A stretch of 64,000 nt of DNA. Source: HGM04593 sp045644465. GTDB taxonomy: Bacteria > Bacteroidota > Bacteroidia > Bacteroidales > Bacteroidaceae. The DNA lies in the NCBI GenBank assembly GCA_045644465.1, contig JAZRGV010000006.1:143201-207200 (forward strand), given 5' to 3'. Below the pieces are notes generated by a model. That model was not told where the DNA came from. It saw only the letters and a program-made list of their open reading frames with translations, and searched no databases. Made by a program: the position numbers and the translations under genes. Shown one piece after another: positions 8,802-17,042 of this stretch (position 1 is its first letter; the number at the start of each line of letters is the position of its first letter).

Positions 8802-9944
8802 ATGAAATATTATCTCATTGTTGGCGAGGCTTCGGGCGATTTGCATGCTTCAAACCTGATGAAATCCATAAAAGAGGTCGATGCCGATGCTCGCTTCCGC
8901 TTTTTTGGTGGCGATATGATGTCGGCTGTCGGTGGTGAGCGCGTGAAGCACTATCGCGAGCTTGCATACATGGGTTTTGTTCCGGTGTTGTTGCATCTTA
9001 GAACTATTCTCTCTAACATGAAACTATGTAAAAAGGATATTCTCGATTGGAACCCCGATGCGCTTATTCTTGTTGATTATCCCGGTTTTAATCTTTCTGT
9101 GGCCGAGTTTATACATAAGAACAGCAATATCCCGGTTTATTATTATATATCTCCCAAAATATGGGCATGGAAAGAGTACCGTATAAAGAATATAAAGCGC
9201 GATGTTGATGAACTCTTCTCCATACTTCCTTTCGAAATAGATTTCTTTGAGAAGAAGCATAACTATAAAATAAACTATGTTGGCAATCCATGCGTCGATG
9301 CTGTGGATGCGTTCAAAAAGAACAGCCCAAGGACACGCGATGAATTCCTTAAGCAGAATAATCTTCCCAACAAGCCTTATGTGGCTCTTTTGGCAGGCAG
9401 TCGTAAACAGGAAATTGTAGCCAACCTTCCAATGATGCTCGAGGCAATGAGTGCTTATCCTGAATATCAGCCGGTCATTGCAGGTGCGCCCGGTATCAAC
9501 AAGGAGTTCTATGAGCCTTACCTTTCGTCTGGAGCAAAGATTCTCTTTGGACAAACATATGACATCTTGAATAATGCCCATGCTGCATTGGTTACATCGG
9601 GAACGGCAACTCTTGAGACAGCGCTTTTTAATGTGCCGCAAGTTGTGTGTTATGCCACACCTATGCCAAAGCTCTATTCTTGGCTCAAGAAAAATTTTCT
9701 TAAGGTGCGTTATATATCGTTGGTAAACCTAATTGCCAATAGCGAGGTGGTGCGTGAACTTGTTGCTGCCGATATGAATGTTGCCAATATTAAAGCCGAG
9801 CTGGGTGCTCTTTTGCCCGTTGATGGCGAAAAAAGAGCGACTATGCTCAAAGAGTATAGTCGCATGATGGATATTCTTGGTGAGCCGGGAGCTTCGGTGC
9901 GTGCGGCTCAAAAGATTGTAGCTTTGTTAAAGAATACCGATTAA
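8802..9944 (+). CDS. lpxB: Lipid-A-disaccharide synthase LpxB
   Basis: The protein has 380 residues, normal for LpxB (GT19). The start MKYYLIVGEASGDLHASNLM holds the classic GEASGD motif. ALILVDYPGFNL, ISPKIWAWKEYRI, LLAGSRKQEI and ALVTSGTATLETALFNVPQV follow in family order. It condenses UDP-2,3-diacylglucosamine with lipid X on the inner face of the inner membrane to give the tetraacyl lipid A disaccharide. The last 18 bases overlap the convergent end of cdsA, and no terminator hairpin is visible at the junction. Confidence 0.97.
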   Translation: MKYYLIVGEASGDLHASNLMKSIKEVDADARFRFFGGDMMSAVGGERVKHYRELAYMGFVPVLLHLRTILSNMKLCKKDILDWNPDALILVDYPGFNLSVAEFIHKNSNIPVYYYISPKIWAWKEYRIKNIKRDVDELFSILPFEIDFFEKKHNYKINYVGNPCVDAVDAFKKNSPRTRDEFLKQNNLPNKPYVALLAGSRKQEIVANLPMMLEAMSAYPEYQPVIAGAPGINKEFYEPYLSSGAKILFGQTYDILNNAHAALVTSGTATLETALFNVPQVVCYATPMPKLYSWLKKNFLKVRYISLVNLIANSEVVRELVAADMNVANIKAELGALLPVDGEKRATMLKEYSRMMDILGEPGASVRAAQKIVALLKNTD

Positions 9945-10763
9945 GTTCAAGTATATCAATACACAAGGTATAGCAAGCAATGTACTGTCGAAACGGTCGA
10001 GCATTCCGCCGTGTCCGGGCAGTATGTTGCTTGAATCTTTTATCTGCATCTCACGTTTCATACTCGATTCCACAAGGTCGCCCAATGTTCCCGCAGCAAC
10101 AACTACAGTTGCCAGGCCCATCCACTGCCAAATATTCATGATGTCGAAGAAGCGTGACATTACAGCGCCTGCAGCAATGGCAACAATGGCACCCCCAATG
10201 AAACCTTCCCATGTCTTTTTAGGCGATATGCGCTCGAACATCTTATGTCGTCCTATGCTGCATCCCACAAAGAATGCACCGGTGTCGTTACACCAGATGA
10301 AAAAGAATATTGTTATTGGTAGCAACCAACTATATGTGTTACCCGGTTCTGCTCCGCCTGTTGCAAGGATATTAAGCAAGGCGAATGGAACAGCCACATA
10401 TACCTGGCTTAATGTGAAGTAGGCATAATTGTCGAGAGACTTTCCCTCTGTGTCAAACAATTGGCGAATGAATATATATGCCACAATGGCTATGTATGGC
10501 GAATATATAGTCAGTGGGTTAACGCGTACTCCATGAAAAAGCATAAATGTGGCAATAAACAGATATCCGCCACCAAGTACGGCAAGCCAGGAGCTGAATG
10601 TCGTGCCTTTATATTTCTTTGTTATTGAACAGAATTCGTTCACAGAGAGCAAGGTAACCAATAGGAACAGCACTCCGAATGAAGCCTTTCCGTAAAGGAT
10701 AGATGCAAGCAATGTAATTGCGAAAGCAGCACCTGTGGCAATGCGTACCAGTAACTTTTTCAT
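9927..10763 (-). CDS. cdsA: Phosphatidate cytidylyltransferase CdsA
   Basis: This 278-residue membrane protein has about eight hydrophobic segments. The CDP-diglyceride synthase signature is near the C terminus, around residues 228-256: SSMKREMQIKD, then LPGHGGMLDRFDS. It makes CDP-diacylglycerol from phosphatidate and CTP, the branch point of phospholipid synthesis. It starts 32 bp after the ftsH stop, in the order rsfS-ftsH-cdsA. Its 3' end overlaps lpxB convergently by 18 bp. Confidence 0.95.
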   Translation of the reverse strand: MKKLLVRIATGAAFAITLLASILYGKASFGVLFLLVTLLSVNEFCSITKKYKGTTFSSWLAVLGGGYLFIATFMLFHGVRVNPLTIYSPYIAIVAYIFIRQLFDTEGKSLDNYAYFTLSQVYVAVPFALLNILATGGAEPGNTYSWLLPITIFFFIWCNDTGAFFVGCSIGRHKMFERISPKKTWEGFIGGAIVAIAAGAVMSRFFDIMNIWQWMGLATVVVAAGTLGDLVESSMKREMQIKDSSNILPGHGGMLDRFDSTLLAIPCVLIYLNLIGIL

Positions 10764-10795
10764 ATTGTTGTTGTTTTATGTGTTTTTATTGTGTG

Positions 10796-12790
10796 TCAAG
10801 CAGTTGTTGTAGGTTCTTCCGGCTTCTCTACCTCTTCTGCTTCGGGCTGTTGTACCTCTTCGGGTACAACTTCGCTCTGTGCTTCATTGCTTGCAAAAAT
10901 CTCCTCGCTACGCGATGTCCAAGGACGTTTTCCAAAAATTTTCTCCACATCCTCGGCGAATATCACTTCGCGCTCCATAAGTATCTTTGCAAGTTCGGCA
11001 TGTCCTTCCTTGTGCTCGCGTAATAACTCTTTGGCTCTCTCATACTGATCGTTTATCATAGCATGTACCTCGTTGTCGATGGTCTCGGCTGTCTTTTCGC
11101 TGTATGGGCGGTTGAACGAGTATTCATTATTGTTGTAGTAGCACAAGTTCGAGAGTTTGTCGCTCATACCTGCGTATGCAATCATTCCGTATGCCTGTTT
11201 GGTCACACGTTCAAGGTCGTTCATCGCGCCTGTCGATATGTGACCAATGAAAGCCTCTTCTGCAGCACGGCCTCCAAGTGTGGCGCACATCTCGTCGAGC
11301 ATTTGCTCCTTGGTTGTTATCTGTCGCTCCTCTGGCATGTACCATGCTGCGCCAAGTGCTCTGCCTCGCGGAACAATGGTGACCTTAATCAACGGGTTGG
11401 CATGCTCAAGGAACCACGAGATTGTGGCATGTCCTGCCTCGTGTATAGCAATGGTCTCTTTTTCCTTTTGCGTCATCACCTTGGTTTTCTTCTCCAATCC
11501 GCCTATTATGCGGTCTATGGCATCAAGGAAATCCTGTTTATCGACAGCTTTTTTCTTGTTACGTGCAGCAATAAGTGCCGCCTCGTTACAAACATTGGCA
11601 ATGTCGGCACCCGAAAAGCCCGGTGTTTGTCGTGCCAAGGTGTCTATATCTACCGACTGGTCGAGCTTCAATGGGCGCAAGTGTACTCCGAACACCTCTT
11701 TACGCTCATTGAGGTCGGGGAGGTCAACATGTATCTGGCGGTCGAAGCGTCCTGCTCGTAGCAGAGCTTTGTCAAGTATGTCGGCGCGGTTGGTTGCAGC
11801 AATCACAATTATACCGCTGTTTGTGCCAAATCCGTCCATCTCGGTAAGCAACTGGTTTAGAGTGTTCTCTCTCTCGTCGTTGCCGCCCATATTGGGGTTT
11901 TTGCCTCTTGCTCGTCCCACTGCGTCAATCTCATCAATGAAAATGATGCATGGTGCCTTCTCTTTTGCCTGACGGAACAGATCGCGTACACGCGATGCAC
12001 CCACACCCACGAACATTTCAACAAAGTCGGAACCCGACATTGAGAAGAATGGGACATTCGCCTCGCCGGCAACGGCTTTGGCAAGTAGGGTTTTACCTGT
12101 TCCCGGAGGGCCTACGAGCAATGCGCCTTTGGGAATCTTACCACCAAGTTCGGTATATATCTGTGGGTTTTTCAAGAAGTCAACAATCTCTTTAACCTCC
12201 TGCTTCGCCCCCTCCTGTCCTGCCACATCCTTGAATGTAATCTTGGGCTGGTTGGCTTTGTCGAATAGTTTCGCTTGTGATTTTCCTACATTGAATACAC
12301 CGCCTTGTCCTCCGCCGGCTCCACCGCTCATCTTGCGCATGATGAATATCCATACGCCCACAAGAACAACGATTGGCAGTATGTTCCACAATAATCCGTT
12401 TAGATAGTCCGGCTTTTTATCGTAGCGTAGCTTGCCTTTGAAATTGCCGTTGCTCTTTTGTTCAAAGATGAACTTTTCAAAGTTATCCCTTGAGCCAATG
12501 GTCGATACAACCATGGGTCGTGTACCCTTTGCGATGTTCTTATCCTTGAAGATATTGCTTGCAGAATCCTTGTAAATATAAGCCTCTACATCATCATTGT
12601 CGTAAACAGTAATATTCTCGACGTATCCCTTTGAAATAAGCTCTGTCAGTTCCGAATACTCTTTTTCCATCACAAGGCTGTTGTTGTTCTCTCCAAAAAG
12701 AAAGAAATACAACAAGATTCCTCCTACGAACATGTAGAACCATGTGAAACTGAATTTCGGTTTTTTGATATTTATGTTATTGTTTGCCAT
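10796..12790 (-). CDS. ftsH: ATP-dependent zinc metalloprotease FtsH
   Basis: This 664-residue protein has a cytoplasmic N terminus, a first membrane helix at about 14-33, a periplasmic domain, and a second helix at about 132-151. A Gly-rich linker (GGAGGGQGG) follows. The AAA domain has Walker A GPPGTGKT near 227, Walker B IIFIDEIDAVGR, and the SRH with ATNRADILDKALLRAGRFDR. The zinc site HEAGH is near 450. The C-terminal 45 residues are Glu/Pro/Val-rich (EEVQQPEAEEVEKPEEPTT) and look disordered. It is a hexameric inner-membrane quality-control protease. It sits 20 bp downstream of rsfS and 32 bp upstream of cdsA. Confidence 0.98.
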   Translation of the reverse strand: MANNNINIKKPKFSFTWFYMFVGGILLYFFLFGENNNSLVMEKEYSELTELISKGYVENITVYDNDDVEAYIYKDSASNIFKDKNIAKGTRPMVVSTIGSRDNFEKFIFEQKSNGNFKGKLRYDKKPDYLNGLLWNILPIVVLVGVWIFIMRKMSGGAGGGQGGVFNVGKSQAKLFDKANQPKITFKDVAGQEGAKQEVKEIVDFLKNPQIYTELGGKIPKGALLVGPPGTGKTLLAKAVAGEANVPFFSMSGSDFVEMFVGVGASRVRDLFRQAKEKAPCIIFIDEIDAVGRARGKNPNMGGNDERENTLNQLLTEMDGFGTNSGIIVIAATNRADILDKALLRAGRFDRQIHVDLPDLNERKEVFGVHLRPLKLDQSVDIDTLARQTPGFSGADIANVCNEAALIAARNKKKAVDKQDFLDAIDRIIGGLEKKTKVMTQKEKETIAIHEAGHATISWFLEHANPLIKVTIVPRGRALGAAWYMPEERQITTKEQMLDEMCATLGGRAAEEAFIGHISTGAMNDLERVTKQAYGMIAYAGMSDKLSNLCYYNNNEYSFNRPYSEKTAETIDNEVHAMINDQYERAKELLREHKEGHAELAKILMEREVIFAEDVEKIFGKRPWTSRSEEIFASNEAQSEVVPEEVQQPEAEEVEKPEEPTTTA

Positions 12791-12810
12791 ATATCTTTTA
12801 TCAATGTGTA

Positions 12811-13182
12811 TTAGTCAAGGTCGGGTATGGTTGTCAATGTTGCGTCGGCCCACAAGTGTTCAATGTCGTAGAACTTGCGTACCTCGGGCTGGAATATATG
12901 TACAAGTATATCGCCATAATCCATAGCAACCCATTGTGCGTTGCGTAATCCGTCAACGGCATAAGGCTTTCTTCCACAATTTATTCTCACGGTGTCCTCA
13001 ATGGAGTCGGTTATGGCGCTTACCTGTGCAGGTGAGCCACCCTGACATATAACAAAGTAATCGCATATGCTGTTTCCGAGTTTAAGCATATCTACGATAA
13101 CAATTTCCTTACCTTTCTTGTCTTGAATACCTTCTACTATTTGGTTTATAACTTCTTGTGCGTTACTGTTTTTGTTTTGCAT
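12811..13182 (-). CDS. rsfS: Ribosome silencing factor RsfS
   Basis: From ATG at 13182 the protein has 123 residues. Recognisable RsfS/DUF143 motifs are GNSICDYFVICQGGSPAQVSA, YAVDGLRNAQWVAMDYGDIL and VHIFQPEVRKFYDIEHLW. A longer in-frame start at 13209 would add nine residues, but MQNKNSNAQ fits the family better. RsfS binds ribosomal protein uL14 and blocks subunit joining when nutrients are short. It is the first gene of the rsfS-ftsH-cdsA operon. A -7-like TATCTTCG lies at 13313-13306 on the reverse strand. Confidence 0.95.
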   Translation of the reverse strand: MQNKNSNAQEVINQIVEGIQDKKGKEIVIVDMLKLGNSICDYFVICQGGSPAQVSAITDSIEDTVRINCGRKPYAVDGLRNAQWVAMDYGDILVHIFQPEVRKFYDIEHLWADATLTTIPDLD

Positions 13183-13305
13183 ATAGTGTGTTGTATAATA
13201 TTTGTTCAAATTTGTTCTTGCAAAAATAATGCCAATAGGGCTATGAGTGTTAAGTGATAGCGCAGTATGACAAAATGTCTTGTTTGTCTCACATATTTTA
13301 TTTTG

Positions 13306-13313
13306 CGAAGATA
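13306..13313 (-). promoter_or_regulatory. Candidate -7 element for the rsfS-ftsH-cdsA operon
   Basis: The reverse strand reads TATCTTCG about 124 bases before the rsfS start codon, so the leader would be about 115-120 bases. The -33 region is poor. Confidence 0.35.
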
Positions 13314-13386
13314 GTCGAATTTTATGCTCGAAACAGCAAAAAAAGAGTTATTTTTCATTTTTTTTAGCAAAAAAAGAAGAAAATAG

Positions 13387-13416
13387 TTTGTTTTACAAAA
13401 AAAAGATGTACCTTTG
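13387..13416 (+). promoter_or_regulatory. Promoter of tRNA-Gln
   Basis: TTTG (13387-13390), an 18-base spacer and TACCTTTG (13409-13416) match the Bacteroides -33/-7 consensus. The -7 box ends 16 bases before the mature tRNA 5' end. Confidence 0.6.
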
Positions 13417-13432
13417 CATCGCATTTGAGTCT

Positions 13433-13503
13433 TGGGCTATGGTGTAATGGTAACACTGCAGATTCTGGTCCTGCCTTTCCTGGTTCGAATCCGGGTAGCC
13501 CAA
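13433..13503 (+). tRNA. tRNA-Gln (anticodon CTG)
   Basis: This 71-nt cloverleaf was found by hand. The acceptor TGGGCTA/TAGCCCA pairs fully, the D arm is GTG-TAATGGTAA-CAC, and the anticodon loop TTCTGGT puts CTG at 13465-13467. The T arm is CCTGG-TTCGAAT-CCGGG with one G-T pair. The discriminator is A and no CCA is encoded. The last anticodon-stem pair (31:39) is A-C, a mismatch. A strong terminator follows immediately, so it is a single-gene transcript. Confidence 0.93.
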
Positions 13504-13541
13504 CAGAAGAACGAGGTTCTATTAAGAGCCTCGTTCTTCTG
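13504..13541 (+). terminator. Intrinsic terminator of tRNA-Gln
   Basis: A 13-bp perfect stem (CAGAAGAACGAGG and its complement) with a 12-base loop starts directly after the tRNA discriminator base and is followed by TTATTTTGC and a long T run. Confidence 0.85.
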
Positions 13542-13580
13542 TTATTTTGCATTTTTTTTCTGTTTTTCTTTTTTTTTCTG

Positions 13581-13588
13581 TATTTTTG
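13581..13588 (+). promoter_or_regulatory. Candidate -7 element for the thioredoxin-like gene
   Basis: TATTTTTG matches TAnnTTTG. The -33 position is T-rich (TTTC). The implied leader is about 100 bases and ends in a canonical AGGAGG (13679-13684). Confidence 0.35.
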
Positions 13589-13691
13589 TTTTCAGAAACG
13601 ATATGTTTTATTAGATTTGCGTCCGTCAAAAAAGAAGTTGAACGCATCTTTTGGGGGTGCATAATAAGTAAAAAAGAGAGGAGGATTACAA

Positions 13692-15017
13692 ATGAAAAAC
13701 ATCTTAGCAATAATCATGTGCTTTTTCATGCTGTCGGCTGTTTCGGCCCAGAAAGTTCGTTTTGATATTAATTTCACAGCCGATGCTTCTGATGTGCAAA
13801 AAGTATATGTGCAACCTTATGGTGATTCAAATACGATAACTTTGCGTGCCAAAGGAGAGTCGTACGTCGGCAATGTCCCACATTCGGAATCCGGCTTCTA
13901 TAATATAATAGCACTGAAAGGACATTCACAGGTTATCCTTCCTATATATATAAATGATGCAAAAGAGGCTACTCTTGAAGTTGAAGCTAAGGCCAAGGAT
14001 TTCGCGTTAAAAAATACACCCGAGAATCGTGCTCTTTCTGCTTTGGCGCATTCTACAAATGACCTCGATCGTCGTTTATGGTTAAATGATAACCTATCGG
14101 ACGAAGATTTGAAGCTTCTTGTAAATTCATACCAGATTTTACTTGATTCAATAGTAGCTGCAGAGAATATAACGGGCGAAGTTGCAGAATTTATGACAGT
14201 TTATGCCTATTCTCATGCCTACAATGCCTATTCTAACATCCCGCGCACGCAAAAAATTGCGGCAACGACGATACCTTTCAGTAGAAGCGAGTTGTTGCCA
14301 CCCGCGAATGTGGCATTTGATAATGAATATGCGCCGATGTTCTTTACGGCTATACAGATAATTAGGGACGACCTTACCACATCTTCTGTGTTGCTTGAAA
14401 AGTTGTCTTCTTTGTATGAAAATTACAAGAACGAGGCTGTGCGCGAAAAGGTGGCTTCTGTTATTGTCGGCGATTTTATCTCTCATTATAAGTATTCACA
14501 GGATTTTGAAGGTGGACTTGAGGTAATAAAGAAAGCTACAGAGGAATATTCTTTGTCCGACGAGTTTATCGACGAATATATGAAGCGTAAAGCAACTATT
14601 CCCGGCTCTCCATTCCCCGAAGATGTTGCTTTAGTGGATGCCCATGGCAAGTCGTTTGATTTTTCCAAACTTAAAGGCAAATATGTGTATGTTGATATGT
14701 GGGCGTCATGGTGTGCACCCTGTTGTAAGGAAGTCCCATATTTTCAAAAACTCGAAAAGGAGTTGAAGAACAAAGATGTTGTTTTTGTGTCTGTTTCTTG
14801 TGACTCTGACGAGCAGGCATGGAAAAAGAAAATGGCAGATATGAATATGCATGGCATTCAGTTGCTCGACAAAGATAACACACTTGGCGATGCATTGAAT
14901 GTAAAAGGTATTCCTTTCTATCTTATATACGACAAGCAAGGTAACTTGCATACATACAATGCCAAACGCCCCAGCACCGGTGAAGTTATAAAAGATATTC
15001 TCGAAGGATTGAAGTAA
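13692..15017 (+). CDS. Secreted thioredoxin-like (TlpA/ResA type) protein
   Basis: This 441-residue protein has a signal peptide (MKNILAIIMCFFMLSAVSAQ). An N-terminal beta-rich domain (about 20-115) resembles the domain often found before TlpA modules in Bacteroidales, and a helical middle follows. The C-terminal thioredoxin fold (about 310-441) has the redox motif WASWCAPCCKE (W337, C340, C343) and the cis-Pro region VKGIPFYLIYD. It probably reduces or exchanges disulfides in the periplasm or at the cell surface. AGGAGG at 13679-13684, seven bases before ATG, is an unusually canonical Shine-Dalgarno for this phylum. It is a single gene bounded by terminators on both sides, and its partner proteins are unknown. 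Confidence 0.88.
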   Translation: MKNILAIIMCFFMLSAVSAQKVRFDINFTADASDVQKVYVQPYGDSNTITLRAKGESYVGNVPHSESGFYNIIALKGHSQVILPIYINDAKEATLEVEAKAKDFALKNTPENRALSALAHSTNDLDRRLWLNDNLSDEDLKLLVNSYQILLDSIVAAENITGEVAEFMTVYAYSHAYNAYSNIPRTQKIAATTIPFSRSELLPPANVAFDNEYAPMFFTAIQIIRDDLTTSSVLLEKLSSLYENYKNEAVREKVASVIVGDFISHYKYSQDFEGGLEVIKKATEEYSLSDEFIDEYMKRKATIPGSPFPEDVALVDAHGKSFDFSKLKGKYVYVDMWASWCAPCCKEVPYFQKLEKELKNKDVVFVSVSCDSDEQAWKKKMADMNMHGIQLLDKDNTLGDALNVKGIPFYLIYDKQGNLHTYNAKRPSTGEVIKDILEGLK

Positions 15018-15027
15018 AAAGTATATT

Positions 15028-15083
15028 TTCTATAACAACATAAGCAAGGGCGGTAAACCGTTCTTGCTTATGTTGTTATAGAA
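15028..15083 (+). terminator. Long stem-loop terminator after the thioredoxin-like gene
   Basis: Two 21-base perfect arms (15028-15048 and 15063-15083) enclose GGCGGTAAACCGTT. The insert continues the stem through two G-U pairs and CGGT/ACCG. It lies 11 bases after the stop. The 3' T tract is weak, so it could also act as an mRNA 3'-end stabiliser. Confidence 0.65.
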
Positions 15084-15150
15084 CGAAATTTATAGATAGT
15101 CATAATATTTGTCTTGCTTATGACAAAATAATTGTAAAAAGGAAAATTTT

Positions 15151-15193
15151 TTGGCAAAATGTTTTTGATTTTGCCAAACTTATTTTACATTTG
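15151..15193 (+). promoter_or_regulatory. Promoter with inverted repeat over the -33 box, for the 15268 gene
   Basis: TTTG (15164-15167), an 18-base spacer and TACATTTG (15186-15193) form a good Bacteroides promoter. A 10-bp inverted repeat, TTGGCAAAAT and ATTTTGCCAA (15151-15160, 15168-15177), has the -33 box in its 7-base loop, as an operator might. The leader before ATG is A/T-rich, typical of efficient translation in this phylum. Confidence 0.55.
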
Positions 15194-15267
15194 CCATCGA
15201 TTCGTTTTGAATTGTGAATAAATATTGAATAAAAACACATTATTATAAACTTTTAAATTAAAAACTT

Positions 15268-16839
15268 ATGAAAAAAAATTACTTTTATGCATTATTTGCA
15301 AGCTTGATGCTGTTTATGGCAATGCCTGCAAGTGCTCAGATGACATCAATTGGTGATGTTTACGGAAAATGGGCGTTTAAGGCCGAACTCGAGCTTATGG
15401 ATCCTGCTTATGCAGATCTATTTAAGGCTGAGTGTGAAGTTGTTATTGCTAAGGGCGATAATGGTTTCCCTGCAAAAATTATCGGTTTTGCTGGTTCTGA
15501 AGAGGTGATGAGTATCAACAGCTATGATTTGGAGGCTGGTACACTTTGTAATCTTAACCCAAACACTCCTACAATGTGGAGTGGATTCTTCTCAGCTAAT
15601 GCTGAAGGAAATTATCCTTATGGAACAGCTGCAGGAGAATATAAGGATCAGTATAGTGAAATCTACTTTACATACAACGCAGCAAAACAGGAGCTTACAT
15701 ATCCTGATTTTACAGTTGTAACTTGCGATCATAAGAATGAGGCTGCAACGATTATTGCTAAGTTTACAAACATCAAGTTGACTTTGACAGAAAAAGAGGA
15801 AATTGTTATTCCTGAAATTGCTGGTGAGTGGACATATACTCCATATTATGTAAACAACGACTCTACTTTTGCGACTGAGTTTAAAATGACTCTTACAGCA
15901 AAGGATGATACAAATACAGCTTGGGAAGCAGAATTTGATATCGAGGGTTTTGATAAGTTTACTTTGGATGCAACATTTGATGGTGTTAACTTGAATATTC
16001 CTTTTGATAACTTGTATCTCGATGCAGAAAAGGGTATCCGTTTCGGTATCGGTGCAACATCTGCAGCTCCTGAAAATGTATTCGTAAAGAGTGGTGTTAT
16101 TGATTTCAGCTATGAGAAATCTACAATGATGTATCAGGGTGAATATATCTATATTCGTCAGGAAGGTGTTCAGATTGATACTCTTGGCAACGAAGTGGCT
16201 GTAGCTCCTATTATTCAGAGATATCGTGGTGGTTGGATTACACGTAAGGATCCTAATGCTTACGATTGGACCGGTACATATACTTTGAGCATTGACGAGG
16301 ATGGATATTTGCCATTTGGCGAGACCGGTGATTTTGCTGATGAATTCGGTACAAAGGTTGTTATTACAGAATATCAGGGTGGTTTTGCTATATCAGAGAT
16401 TCTTGGATACAAGATAGAAAGCGAGTATAGCTATATTATGTTGCAGGATGGCGATGACGCAAACAGCCTAAAGATGGATGTAGCTGTTACAGGTTGGGGA
16501 CCAAATGCTTGTCTCAATTTGGTTGACGAGGAAAACTATTCTTACCGTGCAATTACAGGTTTGAGTGGTGCAGAGTCTCTTGATATCGTTTTGCAAGAGG
16601 ATGGTACTATTACAATCAGCGATTTCAACGTGCAGGTTTGGACATATGGTCAGTCTGAGATGGAGAAAGTTGCTCTTATTTCTGGTGTAGTATTGAGAAA
16701 AGAAGATACAGCTATCGAGAATATCGCTGCTGAGAATGATGCGGTTAAGGGTATCTTTGATATGCAGGGCCGTGAGATAGAGAAGATTACAGCTCCTGGT
16801 CTTTACATCATCAACGGCCAGAAGGTGTTGGTAAAATAA
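15268..16839 (+). CDS. Secreted beta-rich protein of unknown function with C-terminal sorting-like tail
   Basis: This 523-residue protein has a clear signal peptide (MKKNYFYALFASLMLFMAMPASAQ). I do not recognise a named domain. The mature part reads as three beta-rich units beginning near 28 (GDVYGKWAFKAELEL), 188 (IAGEWTYTPYYV) and 335 (YDWTGTYTLSID). Each starts with a G-x-W/Y-x-F/Y/T pattern, so it may be a repeated beta-sandwich or lipocalin-like fold. The last 40 residues (GIFDMQGREIEKI, GLYIINGQKVLVK) look like the short C-terminal domains of secreted Bacteroidales proteins. Codon use (GCT, GTT, GGT, AAC) and the AT-rich leader suggest strong expression. It lies just before the susC operon but has its own promoter and terminator. 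Confidence 0.7.
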   Translation: MKKNYFYALFASLMLFMAMPASAQMTSIGDVYGKWAFKAELELMDPAYADLFKAECEVVIAKGDNGFPAKIIGFAGSEEVMSINSYDLEAGTLCNLNPNTPTMWSGFFSANAEGNYPYGTAAGEYKDQYSEIYFTYNAAKQELTYPDFTVVTCDHKNEAATIIAKFTNIKLTLTEKEEIVIPEIAGEWTYTPYYVNNDSTFATEFKMTLTAKDDTNTAWEAEFDIEGFDKFTLDATFDGVNLNIPFDNLYLDAEKGIRFGIGATSAAPENVFVKSGVIDFSYEKSTMMYQGEYIYIRQEGVQIDTLGNEVAVAPIIQRYRGGWITRKDPNAYDWTGTYTLSIDEDGYLPFGETGDFADEFGTKVVITEYQGGFAISEILGYKIESEYSYIMLQDGDDANSLKMDVAVTGWGPNACLNLVDEENYSYRAITGLSGAESLDIVLQEDGTITISDFNVQVWTYGQSEMEKVALISGVVLRKEDTAIENIAAENDAVKGIFDMQGREIEKITAPGLYIINGQKVLVK

Positions 16840-16860
16840 AGAATTAAGTTTCTATATACA

Positions 16861-16890
16861 AAAAAGAGGTCGCTTAGGCGGCCTCTTTTT
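16861..16890 (+). terminator. Intrinsic terminator after the 15268 gene
   Basis: A 13-bp stem (AAAAAGAGGTCGC with its partner, one G-T pair) has loop TTAG and a 3' run of five T, 21 bases after the stop. Confidence 0.8.
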
Positions 16891-16936
16891 GTGTAAAATT
16901 AGGAAAATAAATATATAATATTTATATAATTGTATT

Positions 16937-16969
16937 AAAGTGCTTTACACCTTTTGTGGAAAGCACTTT
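16937..16969. repeat. 10-bp inverted repeat followed by a T tract, overlapping the susC promoter
   Basis: AAAGTGCTTT (16937-16946) pairs with AAAGCACTTT (16960-16969), and T7 follows. It could be a second terminator for upstream reading, but the 13-base loop contains the TTTTG that serves as the susC -33 box. Confidence 0.6.
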
Positions 16970-16983
16970 TTTTTGTATTTTTG
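16953..16983 (+). promoter_or_regulatory. Promoter of the susC-susD operon
   Basis: TTTG (16953-16956), a 19-base spacer and TATTTTTG (16976-16983) match the consensus exactly. The leader to ATG at 17043 is about 55 bases. Confidence 0.6.
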
Positions 16984-17042
16984 CACTCTGTTTGTAAAAT
17001 AGGGAATAAATAGAATTTTTAATACTAAAGAATAGATAATAA

